Positions 1-8,138 of a DNA stretch of 64,000 bases are shown here, piece after piece (positions within the stretch are counted from its first letter, which is position 1; the number at the start of each line of letters is the position of its first letter). This DNA comes from Bdellovibrio bacteriovorus. Its GTDB lineage: Bacteria > Bdellovibrionota > Bdellovibrionia > Bdellovibrionales > Bdellovibrionaceae. Made by a program: the position numbers and the translations under genes. The stretch is from contig NZ_LUKE01000005.1 in NCBI RefSeq assembly GCF_001592735.1, positions 79,245 to 143,244 of the forward strand, read 5' to 3'. Under the pieces are notes generated by a model that saw nothing but the letters and a program-made list of their open reading frames with translations, did no database searches and was not told the DNA's origin.

Positions 1-206
1 CCATCAAGGGTCCTCATCGCTTTGACTTCTTCACCGGCTTTGTCGAACCTTATGTTTCAGCCAACATCATGCGCAAGCTTGGATTTTCTGAAAGTAAAAA
101 CAGCTTTGTCTATCGCAAAGCGACTGCAGAAGAAGCTGAAATGGTTCGCCGTTACACGGCCTACCCAGGACTTATCCCAGTCCCCACTCCTCGCCCGGAA
201 TTATAA
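1..206 (+). CDS. C-terminal fragment of an unidentified protein (5' end outside window)
   Basis: An open frame enters from the left edge (first full codon at base 3) and ends at the TAA at 204-206, giving about 67 residues. The piece carries a run ANIMRKLGF, which loosely recalls the last helix and strand of GNAT acyltransferases, but this is too weak to name a family. The tail is Pro-rich and ends PRPEL. It converges with the membrane protein gene on the other strand, with the two stop regions overlapping by a few bases. No function is assigned. Confidence 0.6.
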   Translation, partial: IKGPHRFDFFTGFVEPYVSANIMRKLGFSESKNSFVYRKATAEEAEMVRRYTAYPGLIPVPTPRPEL

Positions 207-533
207 AATCATCGGCCCGCTGACAAAATAGTTTGCCGTGCCGATAGCAGCACCTAAAAGCAAACCGCAGATCGCCGTTGGTAATGTCGCTTTCGGATTT
301 CGCTGTGAGGTTACAATCATTGTGGGAATCATACCCAGAAATCCGATAACCGCCCCTTTAAACCACGGCGCCATATCCCAAGACACAAATGGAATTAAAA
401 GACCAATAAACACCCACTGCGCAAACAGCGACGCTATGGAAACACGGGGGATGTTTTTATTTTTAATCATCGGCAAGATATCAATAAGTCCGGCCAAGAT
501 TCCAAAAAAAAGAGCAATTAAAACGGCGTACAT
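201..533 (-). CDS. Small integral membrane protein, unknown function
   Basis: A protein of about 110 residues with three or four hydrophobic segments, starting MYAVLIALFFGILAG. The ATG at 533 is preferred over an upstream alternative because AAAGGAGG lies five bases before it. The pattern of short loops and Gly/Ala-rich helices points to the inner membrane, but no catalytic or transport motif is visible. It is monocistronic as far as can be seen, convergent with the partial gene to its left and divergent from the TfoX-like gene to its right. Function unknown. Confidence 0.7.
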   Translation of the reverse strand: MYAVLIALFFGILAGLIDILPMIKNKNIPRVSIASLFAQWVFIGLLIPFVSWDMAPWFKGAVIGFLGMIPTMIVTSQRNPKATLPTAICGLLLGAAIGTANYFVSGPMIL

Positions 534-650
534 AAGGCCTCCTTTGCTAGCTTGGCAAAGAGTGTTGCCAAGGGCAAACACGATTCAAAAAAAGGCGTCA
601 AAGATTGAAATTTTGCTGCAAAATCGAAAGATTTGACAGTAAGTTGACTC

Positions 651-1472
651 ATGGCCAAAGAACCCCAAGAACTTAAGTGGATTGAAAACCTATTGCCCGA
701 AGGCGGATACCGCCGTCGCGGGATGTTCGGCGGCTTTGGCTATTACGTCGACGACAAGATCGTGCTTTTGATTTTTGAAAGTGAAGGCGGCAGCCGTACT
801 TACAAGAAAAAAACTTATAACTTTGATCTGTGGAATGGCTGCATGTTCCCGGTGGATCACGAGCTGCAAGAAAAAGCTTTGCAGCAATGCCCGTTTCTGG
901 TTCCGCACCCTATTTTGCCTAAATGGCTGTATCTGCCTTTGCATACCGAAAATTTTGATGATTTGGTCGAAGAAGTGATCACGCGCGTTTTTCGTCCAAA
1001 TTCTTTTTGGGGAAGCATTCCAAAACCGAAGGGCAAAAAAAATTCCACCAAAAAGTCTAAGTCTATCGACGATGGAATTTCCGTTAAAATGGATACCCGT
1101 CGTCCGCGCATGTTTTCCGATGAACCTGCCGAAGACGTCTTAGCAAAAGCGACCAAAATTTCAGACTTAAAAAATCTTGGGGCCACGGCCGAAAAATCAT
1201 TTCATCAAGCCGGCATTAAAACTCCGAAGCAGTTTTTTGCTTTAGGTTGGAAAAAGACTTTATTAAAACTTGCGGCCGTAAATAAAAAGAATCTGCATGC
1301 CATTTACGGTTATGCCTTGATTGGGGCTTTGACCAATAAAGAATTCAACATGATCACTGAGGACGAAAAACAGCAGGCGCGTGAGTTCACCAAAGCGGTC
1401 CGCGAGGCCGAAAAAGCCAAGTCCAAAGCCAAACCCAACGCGACCGTTAAAAAGAAGACTAAAAAACGCTAA
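651..1472 (+). CDS. TfoX-like protein with N- and C-terminal TfoX domains
   Basis: 273 residues. Residues about 20-110 contain RRRGMFGGFGYYVDD, the hallmark of the TfoX N-terminal domain. Residues about 170-230 contain LKNLGATAEKSFHQAGI followed by a second helical pair, matching the TfoX C-terminal domain, which has a helix-hairpin-helix-like fold. A Lys/Ser-rich linker (about 125-140) joins them and the tail is Lys-rich and basic. In gammaproteobacteria TfoX/Sxy promotes competence gene expression, but family members outside that group are not characterised, so a regulatory or DNA-associated role is inference. The gene stands alone, about 115 bp before the MerR fusion gene. Confidence 0.8.
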   Translation: MAKEPQELKWIENLLPEGGYRRRGMFGGFGYYVDDKIVLLIFESEGGSRTYKKKTYNFDLWNGCMFPVDHELQEKALQQCPFLVPHPILPKWLYLPLHTENFDDLVEEVITRVFRPNSFWGSIPKPKGKKNSTKKSKSIDDGISVKMDTRRPRMFSDEPAEDVLAKATKISDLKNLGATAEKSFHQAGIKTPKQFFALGWKKTLLKLAAVNKKNLHAIYGYALIGALTNKEFNMITEDEKQQAREFTKAVREAEKAKSKAKPNATVKKKTKKR

Positions 1473-1588
1473 CTCCCTAGATCTAGGGCTTTGATTACTA
1501 GTGGACCTCTGCGTTAGCCAAAACACCCCCATTGACCTTGCCGTTACGTCAAACCCTATGGTTGATTTAACGGAAAGGATTCCTTTGT

Positions 1589-3124
1589 ATGCTTTCAATT
1601 GGTCGTTTTGCCCAACTAGCCCAAGTTTCACCACGCACGATTCGTTACTATGAGTCTATTGGCTTGATAGAGTCCGGATCGCGTGGCGAAAACAACTATC
1701 GGTATTACGACGCTGTCCTTGTCGACAAGGTGGAAAAAATTCGAAATCTGCAAGGGTTGGGTTTCAGCCTGGATGAAATCAAAGACATCATTCAAGTTTC
1801 TCCGAATTTATTTGTGCAAAACCTGCGTAAAAAATTAGAAGAAGTTGATACCGAGATTGCGACGCTTCGCGAGCGTCGCTCCAAACTGAAAGACCTTCTT
1901 TCCGTATCACTTAAAGTGGATTCAAGAGAATCCATCAACGATACTGAAAGGAAACAGTACATGGACGCTATTCACGAAGAGATTTTAACCAAACTTAAAG
2001 AAAAGCACGGGATCGTTAGCGAAAAGCATCTGCAATATTTAAAGCGCGATCGCACCTATGCCACCGAAGAACAGCAAGATTTTTTACGAGCCTTAAAACG
2101 CTGCTTGGATTTTGCCAAAGAACGAAATTTAAGATTAGGCCCCGTCCGCGGTGGTGCGCCCTCAAGCTTGGTCTTACACGCCTTAGGGGCGAACCCCTTG
2201 GATCCAACCCAGCATGAAGGATTTTTTCCAGAACGTCTTTTGACTCAAGCCCCCGAGGTGCATATTGATGTCGAGTTTGAAAGAGGCCAAGAGTTTGTCG
2301 ACTTCTGTAAAGAGACCAATCGCGTCTTAAAATACGGAAAAATCGAAGCTTTCAAGATGCCGTTCTTAGATATCATGAACAATGTCGACGCAAGATTAGG
2401 AACCCCGATTGATTACAATTCTTATGATTCAGATTCGGACATCGTTTTAAAACCTTTCCGCACCGGAGATCTAGAAAAAATATTTGATTTCGATATTTCT
2501 CCAGGAGCCATGATTGAAATGTTGGATAAAAGTCTTCCCGGTCATGCCGGATCCGAAGCCTTGAAGAACTATGTTCGTTCTCAGAAAATCCATTCGTTCC
2601 GAGATGTGATTAACATCACCGCCGTGTGGCGTCCGTATTCACCAGAAATGATAGATCACTTAAATCAATATCGTGCCGCCAAAATAAATCCATTTAAGCA
2701 CGAGTGTTTAGCACCTGAACTGCAAGAATATTTAAAGCCCAACTTCGGCATGGTTTTGTATCATGAAGACATCCTACGTATTTTAACTTATTACACCGGA
2801 TGGGAAGCCGAACGTTGCAATAGACTTCGTCGGGATCTTTTTAGAGCAAACAAAAAAGTCGCCAAAGAGGATCTTGCGGACTATCAAGAGCTTTGCCAGA
2901 TCGCTCCACCCAAGGTGGTGCAGCTGATCTTAGACAAAGCCCCCACTTCATTTTGTCTTCCGCATGCGGTGGCTTTTGCCGGCTTCACGAAGGCGTCGGC
3001 CATTCTTCAAACTTTACATCGTGACATTTATTTTGAAGAGATCAAAAAATGGGAAGATAAAAACAAATTTAAGTGGGATGATATCGGCGTAGCCTGGGAA
3101 GGCTTTTCGATATTGCAGACTTAA
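1589..3124 (+). CDS. MerR-type HTH fused to a degenerate DNA polymerase III alpha (DnaE) core
   Basis: 511 residues. Residues 1-70 are a classical MerR winged helix (SPRTIRYYESIGLI, then LQGLGFSLDEIKDI), followed by a coiled coil (about 75-105). From about 135 to 490 the order of motifs follows the DnaE polymerase core: GPVRGGAPSSL (184-194) for GPGRGSxAGSL; LDPTQ...FFPERLL for LDPL...FERFL; HIDVEF (225-230) for the palm motif DFDxDF; KMPFLDI (256-262) for KFDFLGL; WRPYSP for FRPGP; FGMVLYHEDI (386-395) for YGxxxYQEQ; LRRDLF; and FCLPHAVAFAG (455-465) for GFNKSHSAAYA. The PHP domain and the C-terminal beta-binding and OB regions of DnaE are absent. Of the three catalytic Asp positions, only the second (D227) is kept; the others read His225 and Pro258, so polymerase activity is unlikely. 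AAAGGA precedes the ATG. The next gene starts 20 bp downstream. The role is unknown; a DNA- or nucleotide-responsive regulator is a guess. Confidence 0.85.
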   Translation: MLSIGRFAQLAQVSPRTIRYYESIGLIESGSRGENNYRYYDAVLVDKVEKIRNLQGLGFSLDEIKDIIQVSPNLFVQNLRKKLEEVDTEIATLRERRSKLKDLLSVSLKVDSRESINDTERKQYMDAIHEEILTKLKEKHGIVSEKHLQYLKRDRTYATEEQQDFLRALKRCLDFAKERNLRLGPVRGGAPSSLVLHALGANPLDPTQHEGFFPERLLTQAPEVHIDVEFERGQEFVDFCKETNRVLKYGKIEAFKMPFLDIMNNVDARLGTPIDYNSYDSDSDIVLKPFRTGDLEKIFDFDISPGAMIEMLDKSLPGHAGSEALKNYVRSQKIHSFRDVINITAVWRPYSPEMIDHLNQYRAAKINPFKHECLAPELQEYLKPNFGMVLYHEDILRILTYYTGWEAERCNRLRRDLFRANKKVAKEDLADYQELCQIAPPKVVQLILDKAPTSFCLPHAVAFAGFTKASAILQTLHRDIYFEEIKKWEDKNKFKWDDIGVAWEGFSILQT

Positions 3125-3144
3125 AATTCATCTAAGGAGTAATC

Positions 3145-3801
3145 ATGACCGACGTGCAATTTCTTGAATGTAAAATCAGAATGCCAATGATGGATTTACC
3201 AGTACGGACGACGGTCATCACTTTAAGCAATGCCAAGGTCATGATTTCCCCAGGGTCTAAGCTCACTAAAGAAGATTTAAAAAAAGCCGGTGCGGTGACG
3301 GATATCGTGGCCCCTTGCATGCTTCATTGTGGTGGCATTCAACAAGCACGCGATGTTTTCCCGCAGGCGCGAGTATGGGGCCCTCAAGGTGTGAATTTAG
3401 TAAAGCCTGAAATTCCGTGGAACGGATTTTTAGATGAAAAGACGTGGCCTTACCAAAATGAACTCAAACTGATTGAACTTAAAGGCCTGCCCCGCAACAG
3501 CGAATGTGCGTTTGTTCATAAAAAATCAAAATTGCTGATCGTGCAAGATCTGTTTTTCAATATGGGTAAACCTAAAGGCTTTGGAGCGTGGCTTTTTACG
3601 CATTTATTTGGCACCTACAACCACTTTGCCATGAGTCGGCTATTTAAAATTTTTATTAAAGATAAAGAGGCCTTTAAAGTTTCCGCTCAACAGCTTTTAG
3701 AAGAAGATTTCACCAAAATTGCGGTTGGACACGGAAATCTTTTTGACGGTGGCCCAGCAGAAGTCCTAAGCGCCTTCCAAGAACGCGGCTTTAAAGTTTA
3801 G
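3145..3801 (+). CDS. DUF4336-type protein (metallo-hydrolase-like fold)
   Basis: 218 residues, start supported by TAAGGAGT seven bases before the ATG. The pattern ITLSNAKVMISPGSKLT, then DIVAPCMLHCGG...FPQARVWGP, then a late VGHGN motif resembles DUF4336 proteins, which look like metallo-beta-lactamase folds with reduced metal sites. The canonical HxHxDH motif is absent. The gene lies 20 bp after the MerR/DnaE-like gene on the same strand, so the two are probably co-transcribed, which may tie this protein to whatever the fusion senses. No substrate can be inferred. Confidence 0.7.
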   Translation: MTDVQFLECKIRMPMMDLPVRTTVITLSNAKVMISPGSKLTKEDLKKAGAVTDIVAPCMLHCGGIQQARDVFPQARVWGPQGVNLVKPEIPWNGFLDEKTWPYQNELKLIELKGLPRNSECAFVHKKSKLLIVQDLFFNMGKPKGFGAWLFTHLFGTYNHFAMSRLFKIFIKDKEAFKVSAQQLLEEDFTKIAVGHGNLFDGGPAEVLSAFQERGFKV

Positions 3802-3859
3802 TCTTGTAATTTTACGTCCTTCGCTGACAGGTCAGTTTAAATCAGGTTTTACTGAACCT

Positions 3860-4327
3860 ATGAAGCTGGCTTTTCTTTCTTTAATTCTCTTTATCCTGCC
3901 TACCCACTCCTATGGTAAACTTTGTGCGGTAAGTTCGACGTCTTGCGAATTCTATTCTTGCATGGAGCAAAAAACTCAGTGCGGAGACAGCGGTTATTGG
4001 AAAAAGTTAGGCCTTTATTACTGTCAGAAGTTTTTGTTTCATGAATCTGATTTTTCGCCAGCTTCTCAAAAATGGCTCCAGGATTCGCGTCTTTGTTTAC
4101 AAAAAAGATCCCAGCATCTAGCATCCGCGGGACTTACTTGCGATCAGATGCGGGAAGAAGCGCTAGACACCCACGTTGGCTGCTATGTCGATACCGGTTT
4201 TTGTAAGTTAAATCTTCAAGACAAAAATAAAATCTATTGGCGTCTTTCTTCGGCCATGGCTTATCCCGCTATTTGGAAGCAAGTTTTTAAGGTCAGTCAG
4301 ATATGTCAAAGCCAGGGATCTCATTAG
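3860..4327 (+). CDS. Cys-rich exported protein with stanniocalcin-like cysteine pattern
   Basis: 155 residues with a signal peptide (about 1-19, hydrophobic run LAFLSLILFILP, cut near SYG-K). The mature part has ten Cys (22, 29, 34, 41, 55, 79, 94, 108, 115, 149). The stretch from FYSCMEQKTQCG through YYCQKFLF, KWLQDSRLCL, LTCDQM and GCYVDTGFC follows the stanniocalcin core remembered from vertebrates (FxC..CDTDGMYDIC, KSFLY, FVKESLKC, CS..M, ECY...VC). Periplasmic or secreted, with disulfides expected. Its 3' end overlaps the convergent membrane gene by four bases. The similarity was judged by eye only. Function unknown. Confidence 0.75.
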   Translation: MKLAFLSLILFILPTHSYGKLCAVSSTSCEFYSCMEQKTQCGDSGYWKKLGLYYCQKFLFHESDFSPASQKWLQDSRLCLQKRSQHLASAGLTCDQMREEALDTHVGCYVDTGFCKLNLQDKNKIYWRLSSAMAYPAIWKQVFKVSQICQSQGSH

Positions 4328-5130
4328 GCAATTTTAAAGACAAGATACTGTTCGTCTTGGGTACGATTGAATTTTAAACGCACACTTTTTTTGCGATCAA
4401 TCGAATCTAGGATCAGTGAACGGCTTTGCAAGTCTTTCGGAAGCTCGCCTGTTCCTTGCAACCAAATTTCGTCGCCATGGCATTTTATGACTTTCGCAAA
4501 ATGACCAAAGCCTTCAAACTCCACCACCGTGCCCCGGGCAATAACAAAGTCTTTGACCTTGCGCCCTTTGCGCACCGGTTTCTTCGTAATTGGAACAACG
4601 GTCGCTTTGTTTGTCTCTGATCTTTGTTCGATTTTTTTTGTCGCAATGGCCGTCAGCTTTACCGTCCTGGGAGCACTGTCTACGGATGCTGCTTTAGCCG
4701 CTCGCACGGCTTTAAGCTTACGTTCCACTTCTTGGTTCAACCGGAATTCCGCACGGAAGACGATGGAAAAAAGAATGATATTTACAACCAATCCCAGCAC
4801 CGCTTGCACAACACTGAATTGGATGTCTTTTTTGAAAGTATAAAGATTTAAGAATATCGTTACACCTAAGATCGCAAGGACTGGAACCCAGGCAGAACTT
4901 TTCCCGCGAAACATCAAATAGCCGACGACAATTTTAGAAATGCGCAAAATCCACTGCACGGTGGTCGCCGCCATAAAGATGGCCCATAACTGAGTCGGTG
5001 ACCATTTATCGGGAATATGGGGGTTTGAGGCCACACTTAAAAAGAAATTAAAAAATGGAGACGCTAGCAGTAAAGCCCCGGCGATACGAATGTAGCGCTC
5101 ATCATCGAGCCACTTCATTCGGCTGCCCAT
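4324..5130 (-). CDS. Four-helix membrane protein with cytosolic C-terminal beta-rich domain
   Basis: 268 residues. The first 130 or so hold four hydrophobic segments (around 15-32, 48-70, 78-98 and 105-128). A basic Ala/Lys/Thr linker (about 135-190) follows, then a beta-rich domain from about 195 (RGTVVEFEGFGHFAKVIK...LILDSIDRKKSVRLKF) that loosely resembles PilZ or small beta-barrel domains; the RxxxR and DxSxxG signatures of c-di-GMP-binding PilZ are not obvious. Its ATG overlaps the stop of the upstream gene (TAATG at 5130), so the two membrane proteins are translationally coupled and may form one complex. Confidence 0.7.
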   Translation of the reverse strand: MGSRMKWLDDERYIRIAGALLLASPFFNFFLSVASNPHIPDKWSPTQLWAIFMAATTVQWILRISKIVVGYLMFRGKSSAWVPVLAILGVTIFLNLYTFKKDIQFSVVQAVLGLVVNIILFSIVFRAEFRLNQEVERKLKAVRAAKAASVDSAPRTVKLTAIATKKIEQRSETNKATVVPITKKPVRKGRKVKDFVIARGTVVEFEGFGHFAKVIKCHGDEIWLQGTGELPKDLQSRSLILDSIDRKKSVRLKFNRTQDEQYLVFKIA

Positions 5131-5936
5131 TAGATCGCCTCTTTTTTATCATCCGTTGCGGGAACTTCGCCCTCTTCGGCGAAACGCATTCTTAAAGTGG
5201 GCTCATCAGAAGCGGATTCAACAATGACTTCTTCCTCTGCGCCACCGGCACGACGTTTTTTGATGGCATCACTGAAAGCAATAACCAAACAGATCGCCAA
5301 AGGGTCAAACACCACGACAAAGACCATGATCAGATACTTCACTACATCGTCGATGTTCATGTTAAAGGCTTTAGCAATGTAAATCAGCGGACCGACTTTT
5401 TCTTTGACCTTAATGATGTTCAATTTAGCTTGTTCGATTTCGCCTTCGATTTGCGCATTTTTATCTTTCAATTCGCGAATCATTGGTTCGGCTTCTTTTC
5501 GAGCCGCCAATTTTTTAGAGATACGTGTATCCGGGATTTCGTCCACCCCGCGTGTGATACGATCGGCTTCCTGATTATTGTGCAACTGTTCGTTTTGCAA
5601 TTTTGCGAGCTTGATATTTTCAGCTTCAAGAGTGGACGAAGACGCAAGGTAGGCATCCGACAAAAAACCAAAAACACCCATGCTGGTAATTCCACTTAAG
5701 ATGACCACGCAGGCCACTAAATAAGCTTTAAATACGATGTGAATACGATTCCAGACTTGATGAAGATAGGCGGCAACCACAAACTTGGCAAATTCTAAGG
5801 CACTCGCCATCAGCCACACCGCTACGATAGCACCAGTAAATAGCTTACCCAGGCCGACAACTGAAAATGCCGCCCCTAAGGTTGAAACGGCGATTGCCGC
5901 TAATGCTAATCCAACTATGACCCAAGCTTGTACCAT
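5130..5936 (-). CDS. Membrane protein with central coiled coil, coupled to the next gene
   Basis: 268 residues. There are three N-terminal transmembrane segments (about 5-25, 30-55 and 70-92), then a long charged coiled coil (about 100-180, rich in Glu/Lys/Asn with KLAKLQNEQLHNN), then a further transmembrane segment (about 198-220, LIMVFVVVFDPLAICLVIAF) and an acidic tail. This layout resembles uncharacterised membrane proteins seen in phage and environmental genomes, but I recognise no named family. The shared TAATG with the following gene implies coupled expression. The Shine-Dalgarno before the ATG is weak. Confidence 0.7.
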   Translation of the reverse strand: MVQAWVIVGLALAAIAVSTLGAAFSVVGLGKLFTGAIVAVWLMASALEFAKFVVAAYLHQVWNRIHIVFKAYLVACVVILSGITSMGVFGFLSDAYLASSSTLEAENIKLAKLQNEQLHNNQEADRITRGVDEIPDTRISKKLAARKEAEPMIRELKDKNAQIEGEIEQAKLNIIKVKEKVGPLIYIAKAFNMNIDDVVKYLIMVFVVVFDPLAICLVIAFSDAIKKRRAGGAEEEVIVESASDEPTLRMRFAEEGEVPATDDKKEAI

Positions 5937-6010
5937 AGAGAAAATATCGGAATTTCTGCCGATCGACTTTATCAGTTCTTAATGGACCTGGACTATGGGC
6001 TGGGACTATT

Positions 6011-6340
6011 TTAGAAATGCTCACCATTTTCATAGTAAGCCGCTTTATCTAAGGTTTGAAAGACCACAACCACATCTTGGGCCTGGGTCTCCGTCTTCAC
6101 TTTTTGCGTGATCAACGCTGCCGTTTGATCTTGGACTTCTTGAGATCGAGCAAACCACAAAACCTCTACAAAGGGATACGATGGTGTCGCTTTACCACCA
6201 GAAAAGAATTCAGAACCAATCCATTCAAAGGTGAAGTTGTCTTCTGCCGTCCCAATGGTCTTTGCTAAATCTTTAACTAAGATTTCGCTCAAATTTTGCA
6301 CGTGTTCTTTTTTTAAGGCTCTCATTCGAATATGTGGCAT
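6011..6340 (-). CDS. DUF1904 family protein (tautomerase-like size)
   Basis: 109 residues beginning MPHIRMRALKKEHVQNLSE, matching DUF1904 proteins. These are small single-domain proteins thought to be tautomerase-like because they begin with a short strand after Met (usually Met-Pro). A conserved middle segment FEWIGSEFF and a final strand QDVVVVFQTLD are consistent with the family. If Met is removed, Pro would be N-terminal, as in the 4-oxalocrotonate tautomerase superfamily; activity is unproven. It is divergent from the metallo-hydrolase gene, with about 40 bp between starts. Confidence 0.8.
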   Translation of the reverse strand: MPHIRMRALKKEHVQNLSEILVKDLAKTIGTAEDNFTFEWIGSEFFSGGKATPSYPFVEVLWFARSQEVQDQTAALITQKVKTETQAQDVVVVFQTLDKAAYYENGEHF

Positions 6341-6379
6341 AGATCGAACATACTGCGTGTTGCAGAATTTTGCAAATCA

Positions 6380-7714
6380 ATGTACACCACCAACATGTCG
6401 GTTCAAATTTCGCGGATTCTGCATGCGGGTTATCTTTTTGAATGCAATGATTTTAAAATTGCCTTTGATCCCCTATTTGAAAACCCGTTTAGCCGAAACT
6501 GCTATGCCTTTCCTTCGATAGAATTTGATCTTGCGGCTGTCAAAGATTTAAATTTCGATGCCGTTTTTATTTCTCACTACCACGATGATCACTTTTCTTT
6601 AGAAAGCTTAAATCTTCTAAAACGCGAAACGCCGATTTATATTTTTTCAATTTTTGAAGAGCTTATTGAATTGATAAAAGATCTGGGCTTTAAAGACGTC
6701 CATGCCGTGGAACTTTTACGCCCGATTCATTTAGGCCCTTTTGAAATAATGCCCCTTGAAGCTTTGGATGCCGATGTTGACTCCATTTATCACATCAAAG
6801 TGGAAGGCAGAAATATTTTGAATGTTGTGGATTCATGGATCGGGCCACGCACCATGGATCGTTTACGGCAAACCACATGGGATCTTGTGATGTGGCCCAT
6901 GCAAACCATGCGCGAAATTGAAGTCTTAGCCCCTGCTTCCGCAGAGCCCGTGACACCTGAAACTTTAAAACTTCCCATCGAACTTATTGAACAGCTGCAA
7001 GAACTTAAACCCAAGGCGGTCATTCCCAGTGCGTGTCAGTTTCGGTTTGAAGATTGGTCGTGGTACAATCATGCTTTTTTCCCGATCACCTATGCCCAAT
7101 TCGAAAAACAAGTTCAGGAAATTTTGCCGCAAGCAAAGGTGTTAAGACTGAATCCGGGAAAATCTTTATTGCTGACTGATAGTGACATCAAATACTCTGA
7201 CCGTCTTCCTTGGATTAAACCCGTCGGCGATCAAGAGATTGACTATGAATTTAAGCCGGAATTACCGCCGCAAAGCATCGCCGATATCGCGCAGAGACTG
7301 CCCTCTCTAGATGAAAAACAAAAAAACCGGGTTCACGATTTTTGCACAAACGCGCTGATAAGCCGTTATCCGCAACTTTCAGCATTCGAAGAATCTTATT
7401 TTCAAAATAAAAAAATCTGGCGCTTAACGACCTACGATCATTACGGAGAAGCCAAACATTATTTTTACGAAGTTTATAGGAATCAGGTAACAATTGCGTC
7501 CACGTCCATATCACCCACGTGGATTACGGAAATTCCTGAAGTGAAAATTTATAATGCTTTAGAGGATGGTGAGTCGTTAACGTCCATTTATGTTCGTGTC
7601 ACGAACCCCAAAGACTCTGACCCTTTGGAAGATCCATTGATTCGCAGTTTGTATGAAGGTCTTGTCGGTGGATATCAAAAAGCACAACTTAAGAAACTGG
7701 GGCTTCGCAAATAG
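6380..7714 (+). CDS. Large metallo-beta-lactamase-fold hydrolase
   Basis: About 444 residues from the chosen ATG; an ATG at 6395 is equally possible, and one at 6332 would run into the divergent gene. The N-terminal half carries an intact metal motif HYHDDH and the preceding FDPLF strand typical of UlaG-like proteins, then an internal VVDSWIG metal-site region. The C-terminal 150 residues, including LRLNPGKSLLL and a long charged part, have no recognised domain. It may be a phosphodiesterase or lactonase; the substrate cannot be told. The last codons and stop lie in a perfect 10-bp hairpin stem. Confidence 0.8.
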   Translation: MYTTNMSVQISRILHAGYLFECNDFKIAFDPLFENPFSRNCYAFPSIEFDLAAVKDLNFDAVFISHYHDDHFSLESLNLLKRETPIYIFSIFEELIELIKDLGFKDVHAVELLRPIHLGPFEIMPLEALDADVDSIYHIKVEGRNILNVVDSWIGPRTMDRLRQTTWDLVMWPMQTMREIEVLAPASAEPVTPETLKLPIELIEQLQELKPKAVIPSACQFRFEDWSWYNHAFFPITYAQFEKQVQEILPQAKVLRLNPGKSLLLTDSDIKYSDRLPWIKPVGDQEIDYEFKPELPPQSIADIAQRLPSLDEKQKNRVHDFCTNALISRYPQLSAFEESYFQNKKIWRLTTYDHYGEAKHYFYEVYRNQVTIASTSISPTWITEIPEVKIYNALEDGESLTSIYVRVTNPKDSDPLEDPLIRSLYEGLVGGYQKAQLKKLGLRK

Positions 7715-7723
7715 CGAAGCCCC
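7699..7723. terminator. Perfect 10-bp hairpin across the stop codon of the hydrolase gene
   Basis: GGGGCTTCGC, loop AAATA, GCGAAGCCCC. The stem contains the final Gly-Leu-Arg codons and its loop contains the TAG stop of the upstream gene. It sits between two convergent genes and has no long T run, so it may be a bidirectional transcription barrier or mRNA 3'-end stabiliser rather than a canonical terminator. Confidence 0.6.
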
Positions 7724-7730
7724 GTAAACT

Positions 7731-7970
7731 CTATTGATGTGTTCCTGTATCTTTTGTATCAGAGGTTCCTGGCTGACTCACTTTTGGGTGATCTTTGCCC
7801 TTAGAGCCTTTGTGCTTTTTCATTTTGCCTGCATTTTTGTCCGCTGGATTTTGCGGCGTTGTCGTATCTGTCGTGTTCATCGTGCCATGAGTGTCATGAC
7901 CCGCAGCCGGATCATTGGCAAAAGCAGTTGAAGATAAAGCCATCGCGATAACAATTACTAAATGTTTCAT
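7731..7970 (-). CDS. Small exported His/Lys/Thr-rich protein
   Basis: 79 residues. The ATG at 7970 is fixed by AAAGGA six bases upstream. A signal peptide MKHLVIVIAMALSSTAFA is followed by a mature region of about 60 residues that is low-complexity and very hydrophilic (HDTHGTMNTTDTTT..., KMKKHKGSKGKDHPK). It is probably unfolded and periplasmic. Small exported peptides of this kind are often metal- or stress-related, but nothing here proves it. The stop lies only 8 bp past the hairpin of the convergent gene. Confidence 0.75.
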   Translation of the reverse strand: MKHLVIVIAMALSSTAFANDPAAGHDTHGTMNTTDTTTPQNPADKNAGKMKKHKGSKGKDHPKVSQPGTSDTKDTGTHQ

Positions 7971-8138
7971 AAAGTCCTTTCTATTGGGTCCTTGTGAACT
8001 CATCTTCGCAATATGTGAGCCGAAGTCTCGTTAAATTTTTGAAGGAATTATCAAGCTCTGTTGAGCAGATCAAGACTGTTATTTGACCTCACGGAAAAAT
8101 CGTCTATCCTTAAGATCTCTGTATCTCCGAGGATATTC

